Source of the DNA: Sipunculus nudus
Taxonomy: Eukaryota; Annelida; Sipuncula; Golfingiida; Sipunculidae
NCBI GenBank assembly: GCA_026874595.1
Contig: CM049309.1
Coordinates: 12,822,576-12,886,575, forward strand
Direction: 5' to 3'
DNA length: 64,000 nt
The notes under the pieces were generated by a model. That model had not been told where the DNA came from. It saw only the letters and a list, made by a program, of their open reading frames with translations, and did no database searches. How positions within the stretch are numbered: the stretch's first letter is position 1; every line of letters begins with the position of its first letter. Shown here in pieces: positions 1 through 8,931 of the stretch. Position numbers and translations under genes: made by a program.

Positions 1-147
1 ATCCGAACCGGAACTGAGCGAATGCCACAGCTGATCCACCTCATCTGAAACATCGTATTGCTCGGTGTCTTCTAGCACAAACGCTGGTTGCTTTTTCGCC
101 GGGCTGGTTTGAAGATCGGTCCGATGATAGTGCATGAATGAAGTCAT
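1..147 (-). CDS. p53: p53-family protein, gene 0, partial (first 49 codons only)
   Basis: This is the 5' end of a gene whose remainder lies beyond the left edge. The ATG is the complement of 145-147, and the frame reads through to base 1 without a stop. It covers the N-terminal segment and the LW-containing transactivation box, with no difference from the majority protein in this stretch. Whether the rest is intact cannot be seen. Confidence 0.9.
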   Translation of the reverse strand, partial: MTSFMHYHRTDLQTSPAKKQPAFVLEDTEQYDVSDEVDQLWHSLSSGSD

Positions 148-227
148 TTTTTTTCAGTTATTGTGAATAGCAGGATGTTGTTATGTGAAAAGCGGCTCGG
201 ATACTGCAGTCAATTACGGGAAGTGGG

Positions 228-238
228 TATATATATTT
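228..238 (-). promoter_or_regulatory. TATA-like element of gene 0
   Basis: The minus strand reads AAATATATATA here, 81 bp upstream of the ATG of gene 0. With normal TATA-to-start spacing, transcription would begin near an ACTGCAGTATCC stretch and leave a leader of only about 50-60 nt. The position is constant in every unit (80-82 bp, depending on the T run before the ATG). Inferred; no transcript evidence. Confidence 0.45.
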
Positions 239-922
239 GACCATTGTATTTAAAGTGATAAGTATTTCCTGAAGAGCGGTCAGTTCATAAGGCGTTGTTG
301 AGAGTAGATATCTAGCGCAGTCTGGTACTCGCCATCGCAGAACCTATTGGACACGGTCCATTACTCTCAACCCATCACATCACAGGGCGTGGGAGGAATG
401 ATTAGGTCGGGGCGCCAGGTGCGGGCAGGGCCGTCCCGGTCCACTGCTTCTCACTCGGAACCGGGCAAGCCTCTTGATTATCATTACCAGTGCTCAGTTA
501 AGGGAAATGACTTCAAACAGAGACTTAAACAATCGCAATGTTCTTGCAGTGTAACAGTGAGAAGATTATTACTCGGAGACCGCATTTAAATGCAGTTCAG
601 AAAAGAGGGAAAATCGTCATTAATTCATGCAGTCGCTGGTATTTTGCCGCTGTTGCGCTGAAACTAAACAACCATTTTAATTATCCTAGTGATACATAAT
701 AAAATAACAACAATTCAGTACAAGTACACGTGATGAGGTTTATTTAACAGGCTTGACTCAAGTGAATAATATTTTTTTAATGAATTCTATTTGGGCCGAA
801 TCGAAAAAAAAATCTTATCTTCTCGTAATGATTTCTATTTTATGTGCTCCTCGATTAGAATTATAAAGGGTGACACTAAAATTACCATTTTAAACGTGAA
901 ATGTTCGAAAGATTTTTGGCTA

Positions 923-944
923 TTTTTTTTTTTTTTTTTTTTTT
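923..944 (+). repeat. Variable homopolymer T tract (A tract on the gene strand), S1 example
   Basis: Twenty-two T followed by AGG on the plus strand. The same site in other spacers has 14-24 pyrimidines: 4257-4273, 7584-7599, 10910-10926, 14238-14257, 17569-17583, 20895-20909, 24222-24238, 27551-27569, 30881-30894, 34205-34220, 37531-37548, 40861-40882, 44186-44209, 47524-47545, 50856-50884, 54197-54223, 57536-57564 and 60874-60896. Some are interrupted by C. It looks like a 3' splice acceptor on the plus strand, or an old poly(A) tail on the gene strand. Neither reading is proven. Confidence 0.85.
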
Positions 945-1499
945 AGGCTCATGGATTGACAGCGGTGATGTCATCCGGTGTGGGCGAAGTAACCAGCGAC
1001 TAGGATAACCGCTGAGGAAACAGCTTCCGTAACTGACAGGCTTTAATAAATTAACAACTATATTTGTTCTCTTCTCACACACACATTCACGCGCGCACAT
1101 GCAGTGAATCAATTTTTAATATATTAATGCGCAAGATAAGAATAAAGAGATATATACATATCACCAATTAACATATATATTTTACTGCAGTGTCGCTGAA
1201 TATACGTCAGGTGAAGACATCATGCAGTTCTTACATCAAACATTGCCGGCAGTCTGACCGACACGCACATGCATGTAAAAGTTTAAACAAACCAAAATGA
1301 GTCGTCAAGAAAAAATCGACAAGTAACATCCAAAAATGCAGTTACCAATAAAAATACATTTTAACCAATACCTGCAGAAATAAAAAAAAATTTCCTAACC
1401 GCTTTGATGTAATACCGAGCAAAAGATCAAAGGCTGTTGTTTGTAAATTTGATGAAATTCGGAATTTTATTTTTGGTTCACCAAAGGCAATATCAAAAC

Positions 1500-1511
1500 G
1501 ATAACGTTATC
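1500..1511. repeat. 12-bp perfect palindrome GATAACGTTATC
   Basis: This self-complementary site is present in the same place in every spacer. In many (for example S4-S8, S10 and S15-S18) the first G is A, shortening the palindrome to 10 bp. It is therefore a handy marker of spacer subfamilies. A protein-binding role is possible but not shown. Confidence 0.6.
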
Positions 1512-1691
1512 AAAAATAACTCCGACAAATTCACATGGCATTTGTATGTGTGACATTGAAAGTTTGGGTTGAGTTACAGAATTAATCGGAAACGAGCTCG
1601 ATATACAGGAAAGCGGCCCTTCATTTTCATGTTCCGCTGCACTCTTGTAAAGGCCGAGGATTAATTTGCGGGAACAACTTTTGTTTTGCTA

Positions 1692-1705
1692 TTGTACCGG
1701 TACAA
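1692..1705. repeat. 14-bp perfect palindrome TTGTACCGGTACAA
   Basis: A perfectly self-complementary 14-mer found unchanged in all complete spacers, about 570 bp past the stop codon of each gene. It overlaps the region just before the small plus-strand frame. It could be a dimeric transcription-factor site; no family is assigned. Confidence 0.6.
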
Positions 1706-1965
1706 AAGGCGACTTTGTCTGGGCCTGCGTATTCAGAAAATGAGATATCCTGGGTTCCATCATCTTTTAATAGTGGGCTTTATATTTTGCGGGATTAATT
1801 TCACGAGCCCCGGCAAAGACTGCAACAAAGTATTCATGTTCGGAAAGCGCGTACTGCATTGAGTCTCTATATATATAGTCTCTTGTATTGATAATGATGT
1901 AATCGCATGATTTTATTAAGGAAAATGGGTTACCAGAATTCGTAACAGACAGGATTTTCTCCATA

Positions 1966-2018
1966 TTTATTGAAGATAAATGACAATAATATCTGACAGT
2001 GGGTTGAAAATATTTATT
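1966..2018 (-). terminator. Candidate polyadenylation signals of gene 1
   Basis: Two AATAAA hexamers lie on the gene strand (complements of 2013-2018 and 1966-1971), about 259 and 306 nt past the stop codon of gene 1. They sit in AT-rich DNA and recur at the same relative places in all units. They would give a 3' UTR of roughly 280-330 nt. Inferred from the canonical motif only. Confidence 0.45.
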
Positions 2019-2276
2019 ATAATATAATTGAATATGTCAAGCAAATGAAATAGTTTATGTGGCAACAATATTGACATAACCCGCAACAATTTACATGTAC
2101 ACAAGGATGTTAGAAAAATATTGTTATTTTAGTGGATCAACACGTAAAAGCACCGAGTGCACGAAATATAAGCAAATACATAGATGTAATATATTATAGC
2201 ACCTAAAGAGTTGTGAACCTAATATTTGAGGCGCTGCTCATGCAGCAGGCATGCAGAATGTCCTCTGGAAATTAGG

Positions 2277-3479
2277 TTAAAAAGGAAACTGTTTGTGAAA
2301 CTGGCCGAGCACCGTCTGGGTCTGTTCAGCAGGGATGAGGGCCATGAGCTCCAGGGCATCTCTCATTCTCTTGAGCGTTTCATAGTTGTCTCTGCCCGTG
2401 ACCGTCAGAGTGAAGACTTCCATATCACCTACTTTCCTCCGCTTGTCCATCGTGGCACCGACCTGCGGAGCCCCAAGACCTGTGGCTTTTCTTTTCTGGC
2501 CCGCCTGTGGACCTGTCTTCTCATCCACCCGACGGTCCCGACCGGGGCAGGCACAGATTCGGACCTCGGCAGACTGTCTGCCCAGCACTTGCCCCTGGTG
2601 TTCCAGCGTGAAGATGACCCTGAGAGGGCGTCTGTTCAGTCCACCCACACAGGAAGAGAAGCACATGAACTGGTAGAGGTTGGTGATCCATTGGTTACCC
2701 GCTTGTGGTGTCTGATGAGGTATAATGACTGACTGCTTGCGCGTTTCGGGGTCCTCGTAGTACCGGGAAAGTGAATGTTCGCATCGCAGCAGGTGGGATG
2801 GTGCTGGGTGGTTGTCGTTGAACTCGCTTGTACCGGCGTGGTTTGGACATCGGCTGACGATCTTCTGCACGTGTTCCGGCTTGACATAGACAGGCATGGC
2901 TCTGATACTACTACCGCTGGGAGGTGGGGTGGCCGTGGTGAACTTGACCGGACAAGCAGTGGCCATGCGCACATAGAGTTTATTCAGAGCTGGTGAGTAG
3001 GTCCAGTTGGCAGATTTGGTGTCCTTGACTGGCTGTTCGAAACCCACTTGGAAGCCGTAGTGGCCTGGGTATGCCGTGGCAGACGGCAGGGAGTGCTGCT
3101 GGCCTGTGGCTGGAGAAGCCTGCGGTGACGGGGTTGATGTGGTCAGGGGTACAGGGATTTGCGAGTCCGCTGCTCTGTCACTCATGTCACGTGACGCATC
3201 GGCTTCCAGCAGATCCTGTACGCTGTCGGCATGAGTGTAATATTCTTCGGGATCCGTTTTCAGAAGATCGGCGTGTGGACGGCCGAGAACTCCCTCCACG
3301 TCCGCCGTGCTGAGTGGACAGAGGTCCTCCGAATCCGAACCGGAACTGAGCGAATGCCACAGCTGATCCACCTCATCTGAAACATCGTATTGCTCGGTGT
3401 CTTCTAGCACAAACGCTGGTTGCTTTTTCGCCGGGCTGGTTTTAAGATCGGTCCGATGATAGTGCATGAATGAAGTCAT
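2277..3479 (-). CDS. p53: p53-family transcription factor, gene 1, intact (400 aa)
   Basis: Full-length open frame with the same ATG and TAA as the majority form. It is the most diverged of the intact proteins inside the DNA-binding domain. I191 is S, E206 is K, T209 is S and R248 (equivalent to human R213) is K; Q13K and S392G lie outside the domain. Zinc ligands C211, H214, C273 and C277 and contact arginines R283 and R307 are kept. R248K and E206K may weaken folding, since human R213 is a structural residue, so function is uncertain although the frame is open. Domain description is under gene 10. Confidence 0.93.
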   Translation of the reverse strand: MTSFMHYHRTDLKTSPAKKQPAFVLEDTEQYDVSDEVDQLWHSLSSGSDSEDLCPLSTADVEGVLGRPHADLLKTDPEEYYTHADSVQDLLEADASRDMSDRAADSQIPVPLTTSTPSPQASPATGQQHSLPSATAYPGHYGFQVGFEQPVKDTKSANWTYSPALNKLYVRMATACPVKFTTATPPPSGSSIRAMPVYVKPEHVQKIVSRCPNHAGTSEFNDNHPAPSHLLRCEHSLSRYYEDPETRKQSVIIPHQTPQAGNQWITNLYQFMCFSSCVGGLNRRPLRVIFTLEHQGQVLGRQSAEVRICACPGRDRRVDEKTGPQAGQKRKATGLGAPQVGATMDKRRKVGDMEVFTLTVTGRDNYETLKRMRDALELMALIPAEQTQTVLGQFHKQFPF

Positions 3480-3559
3480 TTTTTTTCAGTTATTGTGAAT
3501 AGCAGGATGTTGTTATGTGAAAAGCGGCTCGGATACTGCAGTCAATTACGGGAAGTGGG

Positions 3560-3570
3560 TATATATATTT
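3560..3570 (-). promoter_or_regulatory. TATA-like element of gene 1
   Basis: AAATATATATA on the minus strand, 81 bp upstream of the gene 1 ATG. Just upstream the spacer has AAATATTTTTCTGAAG in place of the usual AAGTATTTCCTGAAG, a private change. Confidence 0.45.
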
Positions 3571-5067
3571 GACCATTGTATTTAAAGTGATAAATATTTT
3601 TCTGAAGAGCGGTCAGTTCATAAGGCGTTGTTGAGAGTAGATATCTAGCGCAGTCTGGTACTCGCCATCGCAGAACCTATTGGACACGGTCCATTACTCT
3701 CAACCCATCACATCACAGGGCGTGGGAGGAATGATTAGGTCGGGGCGCCCGGTGCGGGCAGGGCCGTCCCGGTCCACTGCTTCTAACTCGGAACCGGGCA
3801 AGCCTCTTGATTATCATTACCAGTGCTCAGTTAAGGGAAATGACTTCAAACGGAGACTTAAACAATCGCAATGTTCTTGCAGTGTAACAGTGAGAAGATT
3901 ATTACTCGGAGACCGCATTTAAATGCAGTTCAGAAAAGAGGGACAATCATCATTAATTCATGCAGTCCCTGGTATTTTGCCGCTGTTGCGCTGAAACTAA
4001 ACAACCATTTTAATTATCCTAGTGATACATAATAAAATAACAACAATTCAGTACAAGTACACGAGATGAGGTTCATTTAACAGGTTTGACTCAAGTGAAT
4101 AATATTTTTTTTATGAATTCTATTTGGGCCGAATCGAAAAAAAAAATCTTATCTTCTCGTAATGATTTCTATTTTATGTGCTCCTCGATTAGAATTATAA
4201 AGGTTGACACTAAAATTACCATTTTAAACGTAAAATGTTCGAAAGATTTTTGGCTATTTTTTTTTTTTTTTTTAGGCTCATGGATTGACAGCGGTGATGT
4301 CATCCGGTGTGGGCGAAGTAACCAGCGACTAGGATAACCGCTGAGGAAACAGCTTCCGTAACTGACAGGCTTTAATAAATTAACAACTATATTTGTTCTC
4401 TTCTCACTCACACATTCACGCGCGCACATGCAGTGAATCAATTTTTAATATATTAATGCGCAAGATAAGAATAAAGAGATATATACATATCACCAATTAA
4501 CATATATATTTTACTGCAGTGTCGCTGAATATACGTCAGGTGAAGACATCATGCAGTTCTTACATCAAACATTGCCGGCAGTCTGACCGACACGCACATG
4601 CATGTAAAAGTTTAAACAAACCAAAATGAGTCGTCAAGAAAAATCGACAAGTAACATCCAAAAATGCAGTTACCAATAAAAATACATTTTAACCAATACC
4701 TGCAGAAATAAAAAAAAATTTCCTGACCGCTTTGATGTAATACCGAGCAAAAGATCAAAGGCTGTTGTTTGTAAATTTGATGAAATTCGGAATTTTATTT
4801 TTGGTTCACCAAAGGCAATATCAAAACGATAACGTTATCAAAAATAACTCCGACAAATTCACATGGCATTTTTATGTGTGACATTGAAAGTTTGGGTTGA
4901 GTTACAGAATTAACCGGAAACGAGCTCGATATACAGGAAAGCGGCCCTTCATTTTCATGTTCCGCTGCACTCTTGTAAAGGCCGAGAATTAATTTGCGGG
5001 AACAACTTTTGTTTTGCTATTGTACCGGTACAAAAGGCGACTTTGTCTGGGCCTGCGTATTCAGAAA

Positions 5068-5220
5068 ATGAGATATCCTGGGTTCCATCATCTTTTAATA
5101 GTGGGCTTTATATTTTGCGGGATTTATTTCACGAGCCCCGGGCAAAGACTGCAACAAAGTATTCATGTTCGGAAAGCGCGTACTGCATTGAGTCTCTATA
5201 TATATAGTCTCCTGTATTGA
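5068..5220 (+). other. Small plus-strand frame with a hydrophobic segment (50 codons), S2 example
   Basis: An ATG frame of 50 codons on the strand opposite the p53 genes. It has a short basic/aromatic start, a hydrophobic run (LLIVGFIFCGIYF) and a polar tail, like the start of a type II membrane protein. The frame is open in most spacers, including 8394-8546, 18377-18529, 31688-31840, 45003-45155 and 61688-61840. It is broken in S1 and in S7 (one-base insertion near 21727-21734) and runs longer in S13 and S17 through changes in the TA repeat. It may be an exon fragment or chance; no homologue is recognised. Confidence 0.2.
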
Positions 5221-5605
5221 TAATGATGTAATCGCATGATTTTAATAAGGAAAATGGGTTACCAGAATTCGTAGCAGACAGGATTTTCTCCATATTTATT
5301 GAAGATAAATGACAATAATATCTGACAGTGGGTTGAAAATATTTATTATAATATAATTGAATATGTCAAGCAAATGAAATAGTTTATGTGGCAACAATAT
5401 TGACATAACCCGCAACAATTTACATGTACACAAGGATGTTAGAAAAATATTGTTATTTTAGTGGATCAACACGTAAAAGCACCGAGTGCACGAAATATAA
5501 GCAAATACATAGATGTAATATATTATAGCACCTAAAGAGTTGTGAACCTAATATTTGAGGCGCTGCTCATGCAGCAGGCATGCAGAATGTCCTCTGGAAA
5601 TTAGG

Positions 5606-6808
5606 TTAACAAGGAAACTGTTTGTGAAACTGGCTGAGCACCGTCTGGATCTGTTCAGCAGGGATGAGGGCCATGAGCTCCAGGGCATGTCTCATTCTCT
5701 TGAGCGTTTCATAGTTGTCTCTGCCCGTGACCGTCAGAGTGAAGACTTCCATATCACCTACTTTCCTCCGCTTGTCCATCGTGGCACCGACCTGCGGAGC
5801 CCCAAGACCTGTGGCTTTTCTTTTCTGGCCCGCCTGTGGACCTGTCTTCTCATCCACCCGACGGTCCCGACCGGGGCAGGCACAGATTCGGACCTCGGCA
5901 GACTGTCTGCCCAGCACTTGCCCCTGGTGTTCCAGCGTGAAGATGACCCTGAGAGGGCGTCTGTTGAGTCCACCCACACAGGAAGAGAAGCACATGAACT
6001 GGTAGAGGTTGGTGATCCATTGGTTACCCGCTTGTGGTGTCTGATGAGGTATAATGACTGACTGCCTGCGCGTTTCGGGGTCCTCGTAGTACCGGGAAAG
6101 TGAATGTTCGCATCGCAGCAGGTGGGATGGTGCTGGGTGGTTGTCGTTGAACTCGCTTGTACCGGCGTGATTGTGACATCGGGTGACGATCTCCTGCACG
6201 TGTTCCGGCTTGACATAGACAGGCATGGCTCTGATAATACTACCGCTGGGAGGTGGGGTGGCCGTGGTGAACTTGACCGGACAAGCAGTGGCCATGCGCA
6301 CATAGAGTTTATTCAGAACTGGCGAGTAGGTCCAGCTGGCAGATTTGGTGTCCTTGACTGGCTGTTCGAAACCCACCTGGAAGCCGTAGTTGCCTGGGTA
6401 TGCCGTGGCAGACGGCAGGGAGTGCTGCTGGCCTGTGGCTGGAGAAGCCTGCGGTGACGGGGTTGATGTGGTCAGGGGTACAGGGATTTGCGAGTCCGCT
6501 GCTCTGTCACTCATGTCACGTGACGCATCGGCTTCCAGCAGATCCTGTACGCTGTCGGCATGAGTGTAATATTCTTCGGGATCCGTTTTCAGAAGATCGG
6601 CGTGTGGACGGCCGAGAACTCCCTCCACGTCCGCCGTGCTGAGTGGACAGAGGTCCTCCGAATCCGAACCGGAACTGAGCGAATGCCACAGCTGATCCAC
6701 CTCATCTGAAACATCGTATTGCTCGGTGTCTTCTAGCACAAACGCTGGTTGCTTTTTCGCCGGGCTGGTTTGAAGATCGGTCCGATGATAGTGCATGAAT
6801 GAAGTCAT
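5606..6808 (-). CDS. p53: p53-family transcription factor, gene 2, intact (400 aa)
   Basis: Full-length frame from the standard ATG. Differences from the majority are H140N, N158S, A164V, P212H (inside the C-P-N-H zinc motif, though the ligands C211 and H214 are kept), D374H in the tetramerisation helix, T387I and F400C. All but F400C are shared with gene 3. The frame stays open 32 codons upstream to an earlier ATG at 6904 because an upstream in-frame stop is lost. That extension runs through the TATA-like element and is unlikely to be transcribed, so the standard ATG is preferred. Confidence 0.93.
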   Translation of the reverse strand: MTSFMHYHRTDLQTSPAKKQPAFVLEDTEQYDVSDEVDQLWHSLSSGSDSEDLCPLSTADVEGVLGRPHADLLKTDPEEYYTHADSVQDLLEADASRDMSDRAADSQIPVPLTTSTPSPQASPATGQQHSLPSATAYPGNYGFQVGFEQPVKDTKSASWTYSPVLNKLYVRMATACPVKFTTATPPPSGSIIRAMPVYVKPEHVQEIVTRCHNHAGTSEFNDNHPAPSHLLRCEHSLSRYYEDPETRRQSVIIPHQTPQAGNQWITNLYQFMCFSSCVGGLNRRPLRVIFTLEHQGQVLGRQSAEVRICACPGRDRRVDEKTGPQAGQKRKATGLGAPQVGATMDKRRKVGDMEVFTLTVTGRDNYETLKRMRHALELMALIPAEQIQTVLSQFHKQFPC

Positions 6809-8931
6809 TTTTTTCAGTTTTTGTGAATAGCAGGATGTTGTTATGTGAAAAGCGGCTTGGATACTGCAGTCAATTACGGGAGGTGGGTATATATATTTGA
6901 CCATTGTATTTAAAGTGATAAGTATTTCCTGAAGAGCGGTCAGTTCATTAGGCGTTGTTGAGAGTAGATATCTAGCGCAGTCTGGTACTCGCCATCGCAG
7001 AACCTATCGGACACGGTCCATTACTCTCAACCCATCACATCACAGGGCGTGGGAGGAATGATTAGGTCGGGGCGCCTGGTGCGAGCAGGGCCGTCCCGGT
7101 CCACTGCTTCTCACTCGGAACCGGGCAAGCCTCTTGATTATCATTACCAGTGCTCAGTTAACGGAAATGTCTTCAAACGGAGACTTAAACAATCGCAATG
7201 TTCTTGCAGTGTAACAGTGAGAAGATTATTACTCGGAGACCGCATTTAAATGCAGTTCAGAAAAGAGGGACAATCATCATTAATTCATGCAGTCGCTGGT
7301 ATTTTGCCGCTGTTGCGCTGAAACTAAACAACCATTTTAATTATCCTAGTGATACATAATAAAATAACAACAATTCAGTACAAGTACACGAGATGAGGTT
7401 CATTTAACAGGTTTGACTCAAGTGAATAATATTTTTTTTATGAATTCTATTTGGGCCGAATCGAAAAAAAAAATCTTATCTTCTCGTAATGATTTCTATT
7501 TTATGTGCTCCTCGATTAGAATTATAAAGGTTGACACTAAAATTACCATTTTAAACGTAAAATGTTCGAAAGATTTTTGGCTATTTTTTTTTTTTTTTTA
7601 GGCTCATGGATTGACAGCGGTGATGTCATCCGGTGTGGGCGAAGTAACCAGCGACTAGGATAACCGCTGAGGAAACAGCTTCCGTAACTGACAGGCTTTA
7701 ATAAATTAACAACTATATTTGTTCTCTTCTCACTCACACATTCACGCGCGCACATGCAGTGAATCAATTTTTAATATATTAATGCGCAAGATAAGAATAA
7801 AGAGATATATACATATCACCAATTAACATATATATTTTACTGCAGTGTCGCTGAATATACGTCAGGTGAAGACATCATGCAGTTCTTACATCAAACATTG
7901 CCGGCAGTCTGACCGACACGCACATGCATGTAAAAGTTTAAACAAACCAAAATGAGTCGTCAAGAAAAATCGACAAGTAACATCCAAAAATGCAGTTACC
8001 AATAAAAATACATTTTAACCAATACCTGCAGAAATAAAAAAAAATTTCCTGACCGCTTTGATGTAATACCGAGCAAAAGATCAAAGGCTGTTGTTTGTAA
8101 ATTTGATGAAATTCGGAATTTTATTTTTGGTTCACCAAAGGCAATATCAAAACGATAACGTTATCAAAAATAACTCCGACAAATTCACATGGCATTTTTA
8201 TGTGTGACATTGAAAGTTTGGGTTGAGTTACAGAATTAACCGGAAACGAGCTCGATATACAGGAAAGCGGCCCTTCATTTTCATGTTCCGCTGCACTCTT
8301 GTAAAGGCCGAGAATTAATTTGCGGGAACAACTTTTGTTTTGCTATTGTACCGGTACAAAAGGCGACTTTGTCTGGGCCTGCGTATTCAGAAAATGAGAT
8401 ATCCTGGGTTCCATCATCTTTTAATAGTGGGCTTTATATTTTGCGGGATTTATTTCACGAGCCCCGGGCAAAGACTGCAACAAAGTATTCATGTTCGGAA
8501 AGCGCGTACTGCCTTGAGTCTCTATATATATAGTCTCCTGTATTGATAATGATGTAATCGCATGATTTTAATAAGGAAAATGGGTTACCAGAATTCGTAG
8601 CAGACAGGATTTTCTCCATATTTATTGAAGATAAATGACAATAATATCTGACAGTGGGTTGAAAATATTTATTATAATATAATTGAATATGTCAAGCAAA
8701 TGAAATAGTTTATGTGGCAACAATATTGACATAACCCGCAACAATTTACATGTACACAAGGATGTTAGAAAAATATTGTTATTTTAGTGGATCAACACGT
8801 AAAAGCACCGAGTGCACGAAATATAAGCAAATACATAGATGTAATATATTATAGCACCTAAAGAGTTGTGAACCTAATATTTGAGGCGCTGCTCATGCAG
8901 CAGGCATGCAGAATGTCCTCTGGAAATTAGG
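6809..8931. other. Spacer S3 (gene 2 start to gene 3 stop)
   Basis: Standard spacer with T16 at 7584-7599. Its left part (GGAGGTGGG, GCCTGGTGCGAGC, AAATGTCTTC) matches the left part of S4, and its right part matches S2. That is what a one-unit tandem duplication with a junction inside the spacer would leave. The small plus-strand frame is open. No gene recognised. Confidence 0.65.
6888..6898 (-). promoter_or_regulatory. TATA-like element of gene 2
   Basis: AAATATATATA on the minus strand, 80 bp upstream of the gene 2 ATG. It lies between an upstream ATG (6904) and the standard ATG, which argues that the upstream ATG is not in the mRNA. Confidence 0.45.

Larger units (their letters stand above)
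148..2276. other. Spacer S1 (gene 0 start to gene 1 stop); type description of the spacer
   Basis: From the left it holds the short leader and TATA-like element of gene 0, then a CpG-rich block (about 320-590). An AT-rich stretch follows with a run of 22 T at 923-944 and a GC-richer patch (about 945-1040). After that come AT-rich DNA with a 12-bp and a 14-bp palindrome, a small plus-strand frame with a hydrophobic stretch, and AATAAA signals for gene 1. No protein gene, tRNA or transposon ends were recognised. Peculiar to S1, the small plus-strand frame is broken by a one-base loss in the C/G run near 1809-1813, and it carries GGGATTAATT where other spacers have GGGATTTATT. Confidence 0.7.
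3480..5605. other. Spacer S2 (gene 1 start to gene 2 stop)
   Basis: Standard spacer. The tract is an uninterrupted T17 at 4257-4273. From about 4,050 rightward it is almost the same as S3 (CACGAGATGAGG, GGTTGACAC), whereas its left part is of another type (CCCGGTGCGGG, TCTAACTCGG). The left edge of the unit 2/3 duplication therefore lies near 3,970-4,060. No gene recognised. Confidence 0.65.

Noticed and set aside
347-589. 80-codon plus-strand frame in the CpG-rich block, repeated in most spacers
   Set aside because: It begins at TTG, not ATG, and the first ATG gives only about 63 codons. It is broken in S9 (stop near 27,144) and S15 (insertion near 47,095). The sequence is low in recognisable features and overlaps the upstream promoter region. 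Not called as a gene.
945-1045. GC-richer patch next to the homopolymer, considered as a tRNA-derived SINE or small RNA gene
   Set aside because: No convincing A box or B box, no cloverleaf, and no terminator arrangement was seen on either strand.
882-1112. 76-codon minus-strand frame ending in a Lys run
   Set aside because: It starts at TTG, and its Lys run is only the translated A tract, whose length varies. The rest has no recognisable domain. Most likely non-coding spacer.
2236-2260. Two CATG cores 11 bp apart just past each p53 stop, considered as a p53 response element
   Set aside because: The flanks fit the RRRCWWGYYY half-site poorly, and the spacing is one base off the common zero-spacer form. 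A motif scan with a species-appropriate matrix would be needed.
2226-2732. 168-codon plus-strand frame, and 96-, 73-, 80- and 117-codon frames, opposite the p53 genes
   Set aside because: They are antisense shadows of the GC-rich p53 coding region. The longest starts at TTG, and they change whenever the p53 frame mutates. No domain is recognisable.
3187-3196. GTCACGTGAC palindrome (E-box core) in each gene
   Set aside because: It lies within codons of the linker region and is explained by coding sequence; no evidence that it is regulatory.
5758-6303. 181-codon minus-strand frame within the p53 gene
   Set aside because: It is a second reading frame of the same strand inside the DNA-binding domain region. 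Its composition (Ser, Thr, Arg, Pro rich) is typical of an out-of-frame shadow, and the real frame has a full p53 domain.
6809-6904. 32-residue N-terminal extension of genes 2 and 3
   Set aside because: It is open only because an upstream stop codon was mutated in these two copies. The extension is translated from the TATA-like element and leader and is absent from all other copies.
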